Shown one piece after another: positions 62,732 through 64,000 of a stretch of DNA of 64,000 nucleotides (the first letter of the stretch is position 1; every line of letters starts with the position of its first letter). Source of the stretch: Pseudomonas jinjuensis (GTDB lineage Bacteria > Pseudomonadota > Gammaproteobacteria > Pseudomonadales > Pseudomonadaceae); assembly GCF_900103845.1 (NCBI RefSeq), contig NZ_FNIJ01000009.1:51927-115926 (forward strand), written 5' to 3'. The notes beneath the pieces are model-generated. The model did not search any database, had not been told where the DNA came from, and saw nothing but the letters and a program-made list of their open reading frames with translations. A program made the translations under genes and the position numbers.

Positions 62732-63474
62732 AGCGCGCGCTCCACTTCCGCCTTCACCCAGGACGCGCGCGATTCGCGCTTGAGCACCTCCAGGCGCATG
62801 CGCATCAGCAGTACCGCGGCGAAGAAGCAGTAGAAGCCGAGCACCATCAGCAGCAGCGGAATCCACATATCCGGCGGCATCGGCGGCTTTTCGGTGAGGG
62901 TGAAGGTGGCCGGCTGGTGCAGGGTGTTCCACCACTCCACCGAGTACTTGATGATCGGGATGTTCACCACGCCGACGATGGCCAGCACCGCGCAGGCCTT
63001 GGCCGCGCTGTCGCGGTTGGTGATGGCCTGGCCGAGGGCGATGACGCCGAAATAGAGGAACAGCAGGATCAGCATCGAGGTCAGGCGCGCGTCCCACACC
63101 CACCAGGTGCCCCAGGTCGGCTTGCCCCAGATGGCGCCGGTGACCAGCGCGACGAAGGTCATCCAGGCGCCGATGGGCGCGGCGCACTGCACGGCGACGT
63201 CGGCGATCTTCATCTTCCAGATCAGGCCGATGGCGCCGGCCACCGCCAGCATCACGTAGCAGGACTGGGCGAGGAACGCCGCCGGCACGTGGATGTAGAT
63301 GATGCGGAAGCTGTCGCCCTGCTGGTAGTCCGGCGGCGCGAAGGCCAGCCCCCAGACGATGCCGATGGCCATCAGCAGCACGGCGGCGATGGCGAACCAG
63401 GGCAGCCAGCGTCCGCTGATCTCGTAGAACCACTTGGGCGACCCAAGCTTGTGAAACCAAGTCCAGTTCATCAT
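62728..63474 (-). CDS. ccmC: Haem exporter/handling protein CcmC
   Basis: This 248-residue, six-helix protein has the tryptophan-rich motif '[19 protein letters not shown]' that binds haem with CcmE. I prefer ATG 63474 ('[15 protein letters not shown]') because homologues begin there; the frame also offers a GTG at 63501. Confidence 0.95.
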   Translation of the reverse strand: MMNWTWFHKLGSPKWFYEISGRWLPWFAIAAVLLMAIGIVWGLAFAPPDYQQGDSFRIIYIHVPAAFLAQSCYVMLAVAGAIGLIWKMKIADVAVQCAAPIGAWMTFVALVTGAIWGKPTWGTWWVWDARLTSMLILLFLYFGVIALGQAITNRDSAAKACAVLAIVGVVNIPIIKYSVEWWNTLHQPATFTLTEKPPMPPDMWIPLLLMVLGFYCFFAAVLLMRMRLEVLKRESRASWVKAEVERAL

Positions 63475-63537
63475 CAGGCTCTGTGTATCAGGGCTCTTCA
63501 CACTGCCGTCGGTCCCGCTTCCCGGTCCGGCGGTCGT

Positions 63538-64000
63538 TCATTCACCGACGCTGATCTTCAGCCCGGCGGCTATGGCGAATGGCGTCAGCGTCAATGCTAA
63601 CGCCGTGAGACTGCTCAGCCAGAGCAGGTGCCCGGCGGTCGGCAGTCCTTGCAGCGAAGCCTGCAGGGCGCCGCTGCCGAGAATCAGTACCGGTATGTAC
63701 AGCGGCAGTATCAGCAGCGCCAGCAGCAGGCCGCCACGCTTCAGGCCGACGGTCAGCGCCGCGCCGACCGCGCCGAGCAGGCTCAGGATCGGGGTGCCCA
63801 GCAGCAGCGAAAGCAGCAGCACCGGCAGGCAGCGGCCCGGCAGGCCGAGCATCAGGGCGAACAGCGGGGCCAGCAGGACCAGCGCCAGCCCGGAAATCAG
63901 CCAGTGTGCCAGCACCTTGGCCAGGACCAGAAGAGGCAGGGGGTGCGGCGAAAGGACCCACTGCTCCAGTGAACCATCTTCGAAGTCGCTGCGGAACAGG
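63538..64000 (-). CDS. ccmB: Haem exporter permease CcmB (partial, runs off the window)
   Basis: The C-terminal part of CcmB. Reading past the in-frame ATG at 63915 continues with 'LFRSDFEDGSLEQWVLSPHP', which is conserved CcmB sequence, so the true start lies beyond 64000. Several membrane segments are visible ('VLLLSLLLGTPILSLLGAVGAALTVG', 'LLLALLILPLYIPVLILGSG'). CcmB pairs with the ATPase CcmA, presumably just outside. Confidence 0.95.
   Translation of the reverse strand, partial: LFRSDFEDGSLEQWVLSPHPLPLLVLAKVLAHWLISGLALVLLAPLFALMLGLPGRCLPVLLLSLLLGTPILSLLGAVGAALTVGLKRGGLLLALLILPLYIPVLILGSGALQASLQGLPTAGHLLWLSSLTALALTLTPFAIAAGLKISVGE

Overview
The window is high-GC bacterial DNA with the gene content, intergenic palindromes and promoter types of Pseudomonas (sensu lato): PvdA, PvdE and PvdS homologues, iron-starvation (IS) boxes, a ccmBCDEFGHI cluster, a KefB/C-type antiporter, and short 'GTAGGAGCG' and 'GTAGGATGGGTTGAGC' inverted repeats between genes. 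No tRNA, rRNA, insertion sequence, prophage or CRISPR array was seen.

Positions 28-44308 form one siderophore island. On the left are an N-hydroxyornithine acetyltransferase and PvdA ornithine hydroxylase (minus strand). Plus-strand transport and signalling genes follow: a FecR-type anti-sigma factor, a PvdE-like ABC exporter, an FhuF-like ferric reductase, and a TonB receptor with an N-terminal signalling domain. A minus-strand biosynthetic operon then runs from 43102 to 8693: MbtH, type II thioesterase, FAAL-ACP-C protein, TauD/SyrP-type hydroxylase, three NRPSs of about 1,017, 3,618 (restored) and 4,699 residues, and an alpha/beta hydrolase. Most junctions overlap by 4 bp. A PvdS-like sigma factor closes the island at 43787.

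Reading the adenylation pockets by eye, with collinear assembly, gives a lipo-octapeptide: acyl - beta-hydroxy-His - D-Ser - Gly - Gly - (N-acyl)-N-hydroxy-Orn - Ser - Gly - D-(N-acyl)-N-hydroxy-Orn. The hydroxy-His and two hydroxamates would give six iron donors. This is a fatty-acylated, chromophore-less siderophore controlled by a pyoverdine-type regulatory system; I cannot match it to a named compound. PvdS-type IS boxes precede pvdA, the exporter and mbtH, and a Fur-like site overlaps the sigma-factor promoter. Oddities include no thioesterase domain at the end of the assembly line (the last domain is an epimerase), a frameshifting 34-bp net loss in the second NRPS inside a segment nearly identical to one in the third NRPS, and an anti-sigma gene about 40 kb from its presumed sigma factor.

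Positions 44345-57854 are ordinary chromosomal genes: small lipoproteins, a PilU-like ATPase, YihY membrane protein, peptide deformylase, CvfB-like S1 protein, MsbA-type ABC exporter, AI-2E family permease, an RsuA/RluF-type pseudouridine synthase lacking the usual catalytic Asp, KefB/C antiporter and lipoate ligase-like protein. Positions 57871-64000 hold the cytochrome c maturation operon ccmB(partial)CDEFGHI on the minus strand.
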